A DNA stretch of 64,000 nucleotides from Sepiola atlantica (taxonomy: Eukaryota > Mollusca > Cephalopoda > Sepiida > Sepiolidae): assembly GCA_963556195.1 (NCBI GenBank), contig OY744525.1, forward strand, positions 56,028,946 to 56,092,945, read 5' to 3'. The notes beneath the pieces are model-generated. The model was not told the origin of the DNA. It saw nothing but the letters and a program-made list of their open reading frames with translations, and made no database searches. Positions 42,448 to 53,275 of the stretch are shown piece by piece (position 1 is the first letter of the stretch; every line of letters begins with the position of its first letter). The translations under genes were made by a program, and so were the position numbers.

Positions 42448-43213
42448 TTCTTCCTTGAAATAAATAATGTCTCCACAACTAAATGGATATTAATATTTAT
42501 TCATGGGAACAAAAGAGAGATGGTGCAATTGGCTCGCTCATGTCGGTTAGATAATGTTGTTAGGATCGAGGGTCGTGTTCCCCCGATTATAAACGTGTTC
42601 AGTAAATCAAGCAATGTTGCATGCAAAGACAGAGTAATAATTAATAAACAAAATGGGGTAGTTCAAATAAGGTTTATTGAACGTGTGTGTACGTGGAATG
42701 GTGAAGTGTGTGATGTATGCATGTGTGTCGATGGAAAAACAGTTCTTAAAAGGGTATAAGAAGAAATGAATCCGGCGTGTGGAAAGTCTTTGAAAGCCGT
42801 ACACAAAGAAAATGAGTTGAGAACTCTTACCGTTGTTTGACCATGTGTGTTGGTAGTTGTTATGCCGATGCCATTTGAAGAGAAAAGCGTGAGACGAAAT
42901 GCTAGTGTATTAGCGTCGTTCTGTCGAGGCAAATTGACCAGAAGAGAAGAGTGAAACGGAACGCTAGTGTCAGCGTCGTTCTGTCGAGGCCAATTGAGTA
43001 GGAAAAAACGAGTGAAACGGAGCGCTGGTGCCAGCGTTGTTCTGCCGAGGCTGGTCGGTGAAGAAGAGGGAGAATTTCCGTTTGCACCTGGTTTTATAGT
43101 CCAAAGGGCAGATAACTCTGGTGTCGCTTTACAGCGCCACCTGTCGGTGAAAAAGCGACACCTACCGGCAAACCGGTGTAGTTATGTTTTGAAAGGAGGA
43201 GGTGACTGCTACA
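42448..43213 (-). mobile_element. LTR P, about 765 bp
   Basis: On the minus strand it starts TGTAGCAGTCACCTCCTCCT like the 36228 LTR. It has a TATA box (ttttata on plus at 43092) and ends before ATGGTGAC, a primer-binding-like site at 42441-42447. Shared blocks with 36228 include gcgacaccagagttatctgc and ccgacaggtggcgct. The R region differs by tandem expansion. Confidence 0.7.
42885..43062 (-). repeat. Three ~60-bp tandem units inside LTR P
   Basis: agcgtcgttctgtcgaggc recurs at about 42911, 42971 and 43033 with gtgaaacgga(a/g)cgct between. The period is 60-61 bp. Confidence 0.8.
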
Positions 43214-44680
43214 ATGTAATATCCTGGAAATCGGCATCTCGTCTGCATTTAGCTAAAGCAGAGCGAGATCCTCGGAGATCCTTGGAATGAAAAGTGTCGA
43301 AAAAAAAAGGAATTAATTTGTTTCTAGTTCGTTGTGCCAACGAACTTTATCCCTATGTGATCTTTCAGGTCATAAGTTTTTTTTAATCTTGGTTACCAAG
43401 GTTAACGTAGTTAACCTAGCTTTGGGAATTAAAAGCAGCCAGCCCCATTTTAATGTTAATAAAAACTCTATTTTAACACTACCGAACCTCTTATTTTATC
43501 TTTTGCCCTTGCCATGTTTTCTTTTAAGCTGTATGTTTAACCCCTTTTGTTACCACCAAATTCGGATTTTGCTAACGACCACAAAATTACGAGTTTGTCT
43601 GATTTTTTTATCAAACACATAGTCAACATTGGCTGTTTTTTTTTATTATTGAAAACTTTATAAAACGAAAATTTATCATTTAAAAATAATGATAAAAATA
43701 AAGATCCATTTTTGGATAAAAAAATTCAAAGTCTGGATTACTTCCGGTTGATTTGGTTAGGAGTGAATGTAACTCTTCAAAATTGATTTCTGATTCACAG
43801 CTAAACTAAAGAAGTGCCTAATAATGTTATTTTAATCACTGTTTATCGAAGTATTATGTGTAAATAAGCTCCAATACTTTCAATCTGCCAATACATGAAG
43901 ATTTGATAAGAATTTTAAAGCCAGTTTAAATGGTTTTCAATTCGACATTTTAAATGCTTCCAAATTCCTTTCAAATTTCGAAGGGTCATGAAGTAATCCG
44001 TCTTTCCCTTTTAAAAACTATTAATAAAAGATTAAAATGAATGAATGGCTTGTTTACGAAGAAACCGAAATACATTCTGATGGATTTAATTTTGTTTTTA
44101 AATGGGGTTTTAAAAATTACTATTGCATTTTTATTTTAATAAATAATCGATTACAATTAGATTTAAAAGTCACGTAAAGGAAAGAAGTCAGGACCGGCGA
44201 CACAGTTATAAAAGTGGGGGGGGCGGTTAAACACATGCATATATAACTTCATTATTGATGCCGTCCATGCATATATATAGAAGTTGTCTCATTACTTTAT
44301 TAATATAAAGATTAGAACTCGATAAAATATAAGAAATCAATAGGCTTTTTTACATTGGGAACTTATCAACTCTTACACCGGTCGATTATGACGAAGCTTT
44401 ATTTTAAAATATTAAATTTTCTTTGTTTTTCTTGTATATTTCTATGAATTGAACCAAGAAAATTTCCTGTTTTTTAAGGTGAGTTAAAAATACAAACAAA
44501 AATCGAAGAATATTCAGTGGATTTTTTTAAATTTTGTCTTTAAAATGTGTTTTTCGGCTTTCGATGAAATGAAGGACGATCCGTTCATATAAAATGTTTT
44601 CTTTTTAATGCTTAAACAGATTTGTTCAATTTTTAGAAGGGTGCACGCGCTTTCACTTTCAGGTACCTATTTTCCAACTG
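43214..44680. other. AT-rich, no gene
   Basis: No open frame or element end was recognised. A G run at 44215-44223 and an inexact atgcatatata repetition near 44237-44280 are the only notable points. Confidence 0.35.
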
Positions 44681-44682
44681 AG

Positions 44683-44686
<4 letters not shown>

Positions 44687-44747
<61 letters not shown>
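44687..44747. repeat. (TA)n microsatellite
   Basis: About 30 TA units, directly next to a foldback structure. Confidence 0.95.
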
Positions 44748-44748
<1 letters not shown>

Positions 44749-44751
<3 letters not shown>

Positions 44752-44929
44752 TATTTTGAAAACCTGGACAACGCAATTTATTTATGTTTTTTTAAATAAA
44801 TTATTTATTTACTTTAAAGTAAATAAATAATTAAAGTAAATAAATAATTTAATAAATAATTAAAGTAAATAAATAATTTATTTTAAAAAAACATAAATAA
44901 ATTGCGTTGTCCAGGTTTTCAAAATATTT
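44749..44929. repeat. Foldback with ~69-bp arms
   Basis: Left arm 44749-44817 (aaatattttgaaaacctgga...) is the near-perfect complement of 44861-44929. The loop holds further partial copies of taaagtaaataaataatt. It touches the target duplication of the LTR element at 44942. Confidence 0.85.
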
Positions 44930-45149
44930 TTTTTAAATATTTGTAATAAAAACAGGAAGCCGAACATAACTTAAGGATAAGTTTTATTTAACTATTCGTT
45001 GCTTACTGAGACAAATAGTATTCAATATTCAGTCTTAATATACAGACGAATGTAGAACATTCCATCATTAATCAAAGGGGTGAGACAGGCATCAATTACC
45101 TTTGATACTACATTCTCCCCCATCTACCTTCTTATTCGTAGGGAACAAA

Positions 45150-45520
45150 ATCATCCCATCAACATGGCCTCCTGCGGGTTCTTTGAGGGCGTCTTGGTTG
45201 TTCGTGCCAAGCATCCATCTCTAATCTAGACTTCTCATGACCTGACGACGTTTCGGGACTGTCTTGTGTGGCTGGTTTAGGGCTAAAATATCTTGCTCCG
45301 AAATGCTCTTGTTTTCTTCGGCGCTTCGGTCGCTTGGTGTCTGAAGATTGAGTATCTGTCTCAGATATTGGGTGAAGCCCCTTTCGTGGTACCCATCTGT
45401 CGTCCGAACTAGAGTCAGAGACGACTTTGTTAGAATATTCAGATTCGTTTTGTTGGGACTCTGAACTTGACGTATCTGGCGCACGATCACCTAAGTGGGT
45501 CGGACTTGTTTCACGAACTG
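45150..45520 (-). pseudogene. Gypsy pol C-terminal region
   Basis: Frames give DDRWVPRKGLHPISETDTQS and RDGCLARTTKTPS-type sequence, basic and proline/serine-rich, as is usual after the integrase of such elements. It is interrupted by stops. Confidence 0.5.
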
Positions 45521-45703
45521 GAGCTGTATATCCATCTGAAGCAGTTCTACGTTCATATACATTCCCTGCCGGGGCTAGATCCCTTAAGGAGAAAGTAGAT
45601 TGCCTTCCTTCCGAATTTCTGACCAGTGCCTACTGAGGGTTCGCTTCGATTAATTCTACCTCGCTCACCAATGGGTCATGCTTACTGTGACAAACATGGC
45701 GTT

Positions 45704-46440
45704 TTAATAAGATTGTGCCAGGTTGTGAAAGCCACGAGGGAAGTGATCTACCTGCTGAGCTTCGTCATGTGAACGAGAAGAATCTCTCATGTGGAGTAGC
45801 ATTTGTTGCTGTACATAATAGAGTCCTAATAGCGTATAAGGCATGGGGATGAGACTTTCCCAATCGGAGATCAGACTATTGCGATTTGTAGCCGCCAACT
45901 GTACTGTCTTCCATATTATGCCATTGTATCTTTCGCACTGTCCGTTTCCTTGAGGATTGTAAGTTGTTCTACTTACAGCTACTCTTCGTTCATGCAGAAA
46001 CTGCTTGAGTTCGTCAGACATAAAAGCAGATCCACGATCTGAATGTATATATGCAGGCACTCCAAAAACGGCAAAAATGAAACAGAGGCCTTGAATTACT
46101 GTTGCAGCCGTTACGTCTGGGCAGGGGATGACGAACAGAAATCTTGAGTACTCGTCTATTATTGTGAGCATGTATTTATTTCTAGTTTTAGAAGGTAAAG
46201 GGCCCTTAAAATTCAGGTTAAGTCTTTCAAAATGCTGTGTGGCCTTAATGAGTGTTTCTGGAGGGGGTTTGTAGAACCTGGACTTATTTTCTGCATATAT
46301 CCGACAAGAGTTTGTAATTCATTTTACGTCTTCAACAGAATATCGCAAATTTCTGCTGCTGACTACGTGAATCATTCTTGTAATACCTGGGTGACACAAT
46401 TCCCTGTGTATATACTGAAGATCACCTGAGCCAGTTACCA
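45704..46440 (-). pseudogene. Gypsy integrase with first catalytic Asp changed
   Basis: An HxxxCHPGITRM-like zinc region is followed by a stop and NSCRIYAEN (one cysteine lost). The core begins FERLNLNFKGPLPS, where the first catalytic Asp position is Asn, then the second Asp in HSDRGSAF and the Glu in GQCERYNG. The frame ends after DHFPRGFHNLAQSY. It lies downstream of RNase H on the minus strand. The D-to-N change and stops indicate inactivity. Confidence 0.8.
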
Positions 46441-46678
46441 GGCCACATACCCTTTAAAGCACGTCGACTGCGGCATTCTCCTTACCAGGGCGGTAAGTGA
46501 CGTCAAATGAGTAGCAAGAAAGCTCCATTCTCCATCTCGCTATCTTATCGTTTTTTATTTTGCTCGTTGTTTTTGGTCAGTGATTAATTAAAATGTCGGC
46601 CGATTAGGTAATGCTTCCATTTTCGTAATGCCTCAACTATGGTGTACGCTTTTATTTTCTATTGCCAAGTGTTGTCAC

Positions 46679-47499
46679 TCAGATCGTGAAAGTGTTCTTG
46701 AAAAAAAAAGCTACAGGACGACCGGATTGTCTCAGTGAGGCAGCTATCGCACTGTCTGAGGCATCCGTCTCAAATAATAGAGGGATAAAAGGATCCACAG
46801 CAGAAATGGCAGACTGAGTAATGTTCCTTTTCATGTTTTGAAATGCTTTGATGGCGGAACAGGACAAAGGAAAAGTAGATACTTGCGTCAATGGGTGTAT
46901 TTTTTCTGAAAAAGACGCAACCCATTGGGAGTAGTGGGCAACATACCGAGGGCGCGTCGTAAATAGGGCATGTTTCCAGGGATTGGTAATTTCATTAGGG
47001 GTTTCAGTCGCTCGGGATCCGGTGCCATGGTGCCATTTTTGACAATGTATCCCAATAGCTTGATGGTTTTTAAGTTGTAGGAACATTTTTCACTGTTCAA
47101 AGTCAGATTATATTTCTTGACGGCAGCCATGAATCGTTTAAGGTTTATATCATGTTCAGTTTGGTTATGTCTGCATACTGTGACATTGTCTATATATGCA
47201 ACAGTACCCTTCAATTTTTCATTGGAGATTATTTCATCTATTACCCTCTGGAAGCTAGCCACACCATTTGTTATCCCAAAAGGAATTCGGCAGAACTGGT
47301 ATAGGCGACCGCAGGCCTCGAATGCCATGTAGGGCTTATCCTCTGGCTTGATAGGTACCTGATGGTAGGCACTTCTGAGATCCAAAGTACTGAAAATGTG
47401 ATATTTTGCAATATTAGAAATCATTTTGTCAATACGAGGCAGTGGATAGGCATCGAGTAATGTATATCTGTTGACGGTCTGGGAATAGTCAATGACCAT
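46679..47499 (-). pseudogene. Gypsy reverse transcriptase and RNase H start
   Basis: RT blocks are clear: YHIFSTLDLRSAYHQVPI, LYQFCRIPFGITNGVASFQR and the catalytic block GTVAYIDNVTVCRHNQTEHD, where YxDD reads YIDN. Then LTLNSEKCSYNLKTIKLLGY, a frameshift near 46935, and the RNase H start LLFETDASDSAIAASLRQSG. Some gypsy lineages are thought to carry YxDN naturally, so this residue alone does not prove decay. The frameshift does. Confidence 0.85.
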
Positions 47500-47817
47500 C
47501 CTTTTCTTGTGATTTTCGGTAGCTGTTACGAGGACCTGGGCTCTCCATGGAGATTCACTTGGCTCTATAATTCCTTCCTTAAGTAGTTTTGTTACTTCTG
47601 CTGCTATGAACTGTTTGTCCGTTTATGAATAGCGTCTTGATTTTACTGCTACTGGTTTGCAGTCAGGAGTTAAGTTTGTAAAAAGTGACAGGTGCCGCAC
47701 TTTGACAGCTGCTAGTCCACATATGCTTAGGACTGGCTTGGAGCCACCAAAAGGGATTTCAACACATGAATGTTGTTTTAGAAAATTGTGACTCAAAATC
47801 ACTTCGCAGCAGAGGTT

Positions 47818-48928
47818 TTACATTACTGATAATTTGATCCCTTGATAGGAGTTTCCTTTTAGTTTCAGATTAACCATGCAATATCCAATTACATGGGACG
47901 ATAAAGATGAATTTGCCATTGATATTTGGTTGGAACAATGAAATATTTCCCATTTATTCGCTTTTACAATACTGGCATTAATAAAACTTTCAGAACTGCC
48001 TGTATCAATAAGGGCATGAATAGTCAATCCATTGATTTTAACCCTCACAATTGTTTTTGAGAGGCAGCCGGAGAATGCAGCTGATATTGTAATTGGTGCT
48101 ACAGTAGCAAGAGTAGCCGAACGTTTTTTTGAAGAAGCTGACCGGCAAAGTTTCGAAAAATGTCCCTGCTTATCACACTTGTGGCATCTAACGTCTCGAG
48201 CCAGGCAGGACAAACGAGCATGTATATGAAGGCCACTAAAGTAGCATGTGGATCCAGCTGAGGCGGCAGTGATAAGTTGTTCGTGATCGTTAGAAGGGGG
48301 TGTGGAAGCATCTTGAACACTGGAAGAATTTTGAACATGCAGAGGAGGGGCTACGATAGCGGCTCCCAAGATATCGGGTTGTAAATAGAAGACAGACTGC
48401 TTCTGTGCCATGTCCAACGTTAGAGCTTGTTCATAAGCTGTTAGCAAGTCTAGGTCTTTATTCTCTAGTAGTCTTTGTCTTATTGGGTTGGACTGTATTT
48501 CATTAATAAATGCGTCCCTGATAAAAACACCTCTCACTTGGTTCGCAGTTAAGGCTGTAAATTCACACTCGCGACTTAATGTCTTTAGAATCTGAAGGTA
48601 TTGTTCAAGGCTTTCTTCTGGTTGTTGACGCCAGGTAGCAAGTAAATGTCTAGCAAAAATAGTATTTTTTTACTTGACAAACATGGCTTTGAAAATGTCC
48701 ACCGCAGTTTCGTAATTCTCACATTCAGATAAATTTCTATAAATAGCAGTAGAGACATGATATAAAAGTAGGGTTTATTTCTCAGTACCTGTTAATACCG
48801 TGTTTGAAGATAATTGTAGAGCTGTAAGGAATCCTTCAGAACATTTTTCTCCTGTGCCGCCATTTGTCAGTAGATTCCGAGTCGGCCGTATCAAGGTCTA
48901 GACGATCGGGTTTCAAGTAACGTTCCAT
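47818..48928 (-). pseudogene. Gypsy gag-protease pseudogene
   Basis: The likely original start ATG is at 48928, only 20 bases from the 5' LTR (MERYLKPDRLDLDTADSEST). Frames then shift and stop until 48537. The main open part shows DAFINEIQSNPIRQRLLENK, the zinc knuckle CHKCDKQGHFSKLC and the protease site ALIDTGSSESFI. These motifs fit a single-knuckle gag joined to an aspartic protease. Confidence 0.8.
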
Positions 48929-48946
48929 AACGAATAGTTAAATAAA
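48929..48946 (-). promoter_or_regulatory. Candidate self-primer-binding segment
   Basis: Two bases from the 5' LTR end, the RNA-sense strand reads TTTATTTAACTATTCGTT. The exact complement AACGAATAGTTAAATAAA lies inside both LTRs (48989-49006 and 44983-45000), just after a TATA-like box (ttaatata, 49041) and a TCAGT initiator-like motif. No TGG-type tRNA site is found. Confidence 0.6.
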
Positions 48947-49123
48947 TTGTAATAAAAACAGGAAGCCGAACCTAACTTAAGGATAAGTTTTATTTAACTA
49001 TTCGTTGCTTACTGAGACAAATAGTATTCAATATTTACTCTTAATATACACACGAATGTAGAACATTCCATCATTAATCAAAGGGGTGAGACAAGCATCA
49101 ATTACCTTTGATACTACAATATT

Positions 49124-49665
49124 CTCATTATTGCCATTTCACTAACGCTTCCATGTGTGACTTTTCAAACTATATATGTATATATGTATGTATATATATG
49201 TAGATAAAATAAAGAAATAGTATCGGAACAGTTAAACAGAGGTGTCGCCAAAATCATGTCCAAATGAATGTTAATATCTCTCTCCAGTGTAAAAAAAAAA
49301 CGTCGTTCAATCCAACATAAAAAAATCCAGCACTATTCTCTCCTTTCGTTTGCTTTACGATCCCTGGTTCAGAACGATCTCCGCGTCTCTCACCGAATGT
49401 TCATTTTCCTTCTCTTATTAAAAAAAAATGTGACGCATGCAAACCAACTTAATTTGCATAAATCTCTCTCCTGACGCCGCTGTCCGGATCTTCAAATAAA
49501 AACCTTATTTAACTTTCTGACGCCTTTCTCCTCCCACTCCTCTTTCTTTTTTGTCGTCAGCGAGCGTTTTCGGGTTTGCCCCATACACAGTATACCAGAC
49601 GCTGCCTTTTTGAACGGCGTCGACAAGTGTCTGCATTTACGTCAGTCGGACGCTCTCCGTTACAA

Positions 49666-49720
<55 letters not shown>

Positions 49721-50170
49721 GCTTAAATTCAGAAAGAGACTATTTTATCTGGTATATAATTATTTGTAATGCTTTATGTTTTTGTAAAGGGACTCGTGTG
49801 TTTTGCTTTATCTCATCATATAATATTCCTGAAAATTTGCCTCCTTCAACACTCAATGATGTCATCCATTAAAATAGAGATGGGATAACTAAGCACACTG
49901 GATGACGTCACAAGATTATGACGTTATCCATCAAATAAGAGAGATAATTTAGTTAAAGACAATGTGATTTAAATAATACTTTTTCTTATTAGTGTAATGG
50001 AGATTTAATGTAGTGCCCAAACTCTGAATATTATTTTAAATTAATATATTGATAAATAACACTAGTCATATTTATAAGCAAGAATATGCACCATCTGCCT
50101 AATTTTGCGAGTTGCTTCTGTCTCTGAATAAAAGCAAAACAAAAAATTCATGAGAGCGATTGAGAGCCAT
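49124..50170. other. No gene; includes (TA)n
   Basis: (TA)n occupies 49668-49716. Sequence at 49370-49480 (ttcttattaaaaaaaaatgt, aacttaatttgcataaatc) faintly resembles LTR D but is too diverged to assign. A ~25-base segment with gatgacgtcac/atgacgtt occurs near 49903-49925. Confidence 0.35.
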
Positions 50171-50174
50171 TATA

Positions 50175-50300
50175 ATTTCTTGAAGTGCATCGTGTTGTTT
50201 TACATTATTTGCAGATTTTCAGGTCGGGAAAAAGAAACAGAATCTTCATTATAGGATTCGAATGGATATTAATTGTTTTGATAGCTTGAAATATGGAAAT
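50175..50300 (+). other. Upstream segment paralogous to 12330-12480
   Basis: Aligns in order with the region upstream of the 13801 zinc-finger gene, including a candidate splice acceptor (attatttgcag). It probably marks the duplicated 5' part of the gene. Confidence 0.5.
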
Positions 50301-51080
50301 CTCTTCAGAAATTGCAATAAAACATTTCTCACTGGTCGAAATTTGATGACATGTTTAAAATCTATACCAGTGTGTGATTTACACTCCTTAAAATCTAAGG
50401 TGTAAAAGATTTACTTTCTAGGGTGTCATTTACTCATCCTCTGCTCTATAATAAAGATCCATTTGCATATATGTAAACACAAATCCGTCCCATCACACAA
50501 AAGTTAGCAAGTAATAAACTGTCGGACGAACGCATTTAAAGTGTTTAGAGGAAAGGAAAAAAGTACATATCAAGTCAGACAAACCCCAACGTCTTAAATA
50601 AATTCGGAAAGAAATCCTTCACTCTATTTTATAATGAAACGTTTTCTTTCTATTTTCATTTTTGTCTTTCTATACCGAAAGATAAAGTTTTAAATTTTTT
50701 AACTTTACACTTTGAGGCGTTTACTTTCTTATTTTTGTTTCACTTTCCGATTTAGACATTATTTTATATGAATATTAATATCAGTGTGAACATTCGTGAA
50801 GTATAAACGTTCTCGTCATTTTTGACAAAGGGTGTACACTCATAAGAAATAAATGCAAACCACTTTGGACAATCTGCATAGATAATGAATAATTCCGATC
50901 AAATTTAAGGTGTGTAGATCTAATGACATAAGAATAGTTATCAGATAAATATTATACATCTATTATATAATAATAATATTATTATAGATCCTAAAATCAA
51001 AGCAAAACATAACCTCATTAGTTATGTTGAAAAGATATTGTACAAACAATCTAATGTTTTATGATTTTTGATTTTTTCAG
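50301..51080. other. Intron-like AT-rich sequence
   Basis: No coding frame. It ends with a pyrimidine tract and acceptor (ttgattttttcag) directly before the zinc-finger frame, so it is probably intron or 5' flank. A short palindrome ttacactccttaaaatctaa followed by ggtgtaa lies near 50380. Confidence 0.4.
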
Positions 51081-51091
51081 AAAATGACAAT

Positions 51092-52183
51092 ATGAAAAAA
51101 CACACAGAAATAAATTATGACGAAATACTACCTAATATTTCACCTTCAGAAACAAACTTGGAAACTTATGTTGGAGAGAAGCCATACTCCTGTGATATGT
51201 CCAGTTCTGCCTTTTCAATAAACAGCGACATGAAACAAGATATAAAAACAACAGGAGATAAAAACTATTCTTCTGAAACTTGTGATTCTTATGTGTCTTT
51301 CAATACAGATTTGTTGCAGCATATACATACTAAAAAACGCTATTCTTGTGAAGCATGCAGCTCTTCTTTTTCAAGGAAATCAAATTTATTAGTGCATATG
51401 AGAATGCATACTGGGGAGAAACCATATTCTTGTGATGTATGCCATCATGGCTACACACAGAAATCACATTTAAAAATCCATATGAGAATACACAATGGAG
51501 ATAAACCATTTCCCTGTGATGCATGTGGTTCTTTCTTTACACAGAAATCAACTTTGTTAGCTCACATGCAAACACATACTGGCGAAAAACCATTTTCTTG
51601 TGATATATGTGGTTCTTCTTTTTCAAGGAAATCGACTTTGTTTTGGCACATTCGAACACATACTGGAGAGAAGCCATATCCTTGTGATGTATGTGGTTCC
51701 TCTTTTTCAAGGAAATCAACTTTATTAGAGCACACACGAACACACACTGGAGAGAGACCTTATTCTTGTGAAATATGTTTTTCTACCTTTACACAGAAAG
51801 CACATTTATTGCAGCACACGCGAACACATACCGGAGAGAAAACATATTCTTGTGGAATATGTGGATCTTCTTTTTTAACCAGCTCAAAGTTGTTTGGGCA
51901 TATGCAAACACACACTGGACAGAAACCTTATTCTTGTAAAGTATGTCACTCTTCCTTTTCATGGAAATCAAGTTTAGTGTTACATATGCGAATACACACT
52001 GGAGAGAAACCGTATTCTTGTGAAGTATGTGGTAATACTTTTTCAAGGAAGCCTTATTTGGTGAGTCATATGCGTACACATACGGGAGAGAAACCATATT
52101 CTTGTGAACTGTGTTGTTCTTTGTTTTCAGTGAAGTCGAATTTGACGAGTCATATGAGAACACACCAAAAGAAAATACATTAA
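51092..52183 (+). CDS. C2H2 zinc-finger protein, 10 fingers
   Basis: 364 residues counted from the first in-frame ATG. The open frame extends upstream across a splice acceptor at 51080, so an earlier exon may add residues. The leader NISPSETNLETYVGEKPYSC and two degenerate fingers (CDMSSSAFS..., SETCDSYVSF...) precede ten good C2H2 fingers with TGEKPYS linkers, ending MRTHQKKIH and a stop. Leader and dead fingers match the 13801 gene, and the upstream segment is also shared, so the pair arose by duplication. It is predicted to be a nuclear DNA-binding protein. This is the most intact of the three; the tail after finger 10 looks like a natural end. Confidence 0.92.
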   Translation: MKKHTEINYDEILPNISPSETNLETYVGEKPYSCDMSSSAFSINSDMKQDIKTTGDKNYSSETCDSYVSFNTDLLQHIHTKKRYSCEACSSSFSRKSNLLVHMRMHTGEKPYSCDVCHHGYTQKSHLKIHMRIHNGDKPFPCDACGSFFTQKSTLLAHMQTHTGEKPFSCDICGSSFSRKSTLFWHIRTHTGEKPYPCDVCGSSFSRKSTLLEHTRTHTGERPYSCEICFSTFTQKAHLLQHTRTHTGEKTYSCGICGSSFLTSSKLFGHMQTHTGQKPYSCKVCHSSFSWKSSLVLHMRIHTGEKPYSCEVCGNTFSRKPYLVSHMRTHTGEKPYSCELCCSLFSVKSNLTSHMRTHQKKIH

Positions 52184-53025
52184 AACAATGAAAATGTGTA
52201 GTTTTTCTTTTATCATAAAATAAACATTGGTCTGTCGAAAAATCAATCTTTTGTGAAATATGTATTTATTATTTTTTCAAAGTTACATCATTGATAGCCA
52301 AAATATTTTTCCAACGTTGAAAAGTTTTGTCAAATTAACTTCTGATTTGATATTTTAACCTTCTTTGGTCTTCTAGCCTAAAGATAGTGAACTCGTAGAT
52401 GCACACTTCATATGTATCCATTAATTTTCAATACGTTGATATTTTTGAAAAGGTCATTTTTGTAAAATGAAAGAAAGAATTTTTTAAATAAGTTTTGTGT
52501 TCTTAATTTAATAAAAGGATTTTACTCAGAATATAAGAACACTTAAATACTTTGTATGTGTATTTTACAATGTTTTGCTTTTTACAAAAAATTCTTCAGC
52601 ATGTTTTGTTGAGTATTCAATCGTGAATAAATAGAAATATTGAAACAAAATTGGACCGTGCTAGCAGGTGAAAGGAACGGGTTTAATATGACACTATATC
52701 TGACATCTCTTAAATACCACCCTTTACAATGTATAAGGAAAACACTTATTTTTAATATGACACTATATCTGACATCTCTTAAATACCACTCTTTACAATA
52801 TATAAGGAAAACACTTATTTTCAAATTGATTTACATTTTTTTATATTACAAATTCTAAATTTATTTATATTTTCTTTTTACAAAAATGTGTATTTATATT
52901 TATTTATTACAGAAATAAGTTAATTTAATTAAAACACAAATAACTATATTTACATAAAATTATTTAAAATTGACTTTCTGAGGTAATATTTTGAAACTGG
53001 CCTGATTAATAGTTTACCATTGAAT
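52184..53025. other. 3' flank of zinc-finger gene with short tandem repeat
   Basis: aaataaac shortly after the stop is a possible polyadenylation signal. At 52682-52820 a ~69-bp unit (tttaatatgacactatatct...) is present twice in tandem. Otherwise AT-rich. Confidence 0.5.
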
Positions 53026-53029
53026 AAAT

Positions 53030-53275
53030 AAATTTATTGACTATAGTCAAGAGCAACCCAAAGGCCCCCTTTTCATTAGCTACTACATTGACAGATAGGG
53101 GAAGCCCCACTTTTTTCCTTAGATTACTCCACTTACCCTTGATTCCACTCTTATAATGCTGAGTGTTTTGCAAGGAGGCATCAAGTACCATTTTATAGTT
53201 TTTGGTAAGACTGAACAAGGATTGAACCTCAGTCTTCTGACCCATTAGTGAACAGTCTAACCATTATGCCGGTAT
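53030..53275 (-). mobile_element. tRNA-derived SINE
   Basis: On the minus strand the head reads taccggcataatggttagac (box A-like) and gaggttcaatcc (box B, consensus GGTTCGANTCC), with 3' sequence ending aataaatttatt. Pol III-type internal promoter boxes at tRNA spacing support a SINE. The specific tRNA is not determined. Confidence 0.7.

Larger units (their letters stand above)
44942..49118 (-). mobile_element. Complete Ty3/gypsy element with 171-bp LTRs
   Basis: LTRs 44942-45112 and 48948-49118 are each 171 bp and differ at about five sites. The 5-bp duplication ATATT lies on both sides (44937-44941, 49119-49123). The minus-strand order is LTR, gag-protease, RT, RNase H, integrase, tail, polypurine tract (gatgggggagaa), LTR. 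The coding region carries many stops and frameshifts plus altered catalytic residues. The LTR is followed not by a TGG-type site but by a self-complementary leader. Confidence 0.93.

Noticed and set aside
42367..42759. 130-residue plus-strand open frame
   Set aside because: Lies across the primer-site/LTR P boundary, which is explained by the LTR on the opposite strand. Composition is not protein-like.
44942..49118. Interpretation as an active retrovirus-like element
   Set aside because: Multiple stops, frameshifts, an altered first integrase aspartate and about 3% LTR divergence show a dead copy; no envelope frame is seen.
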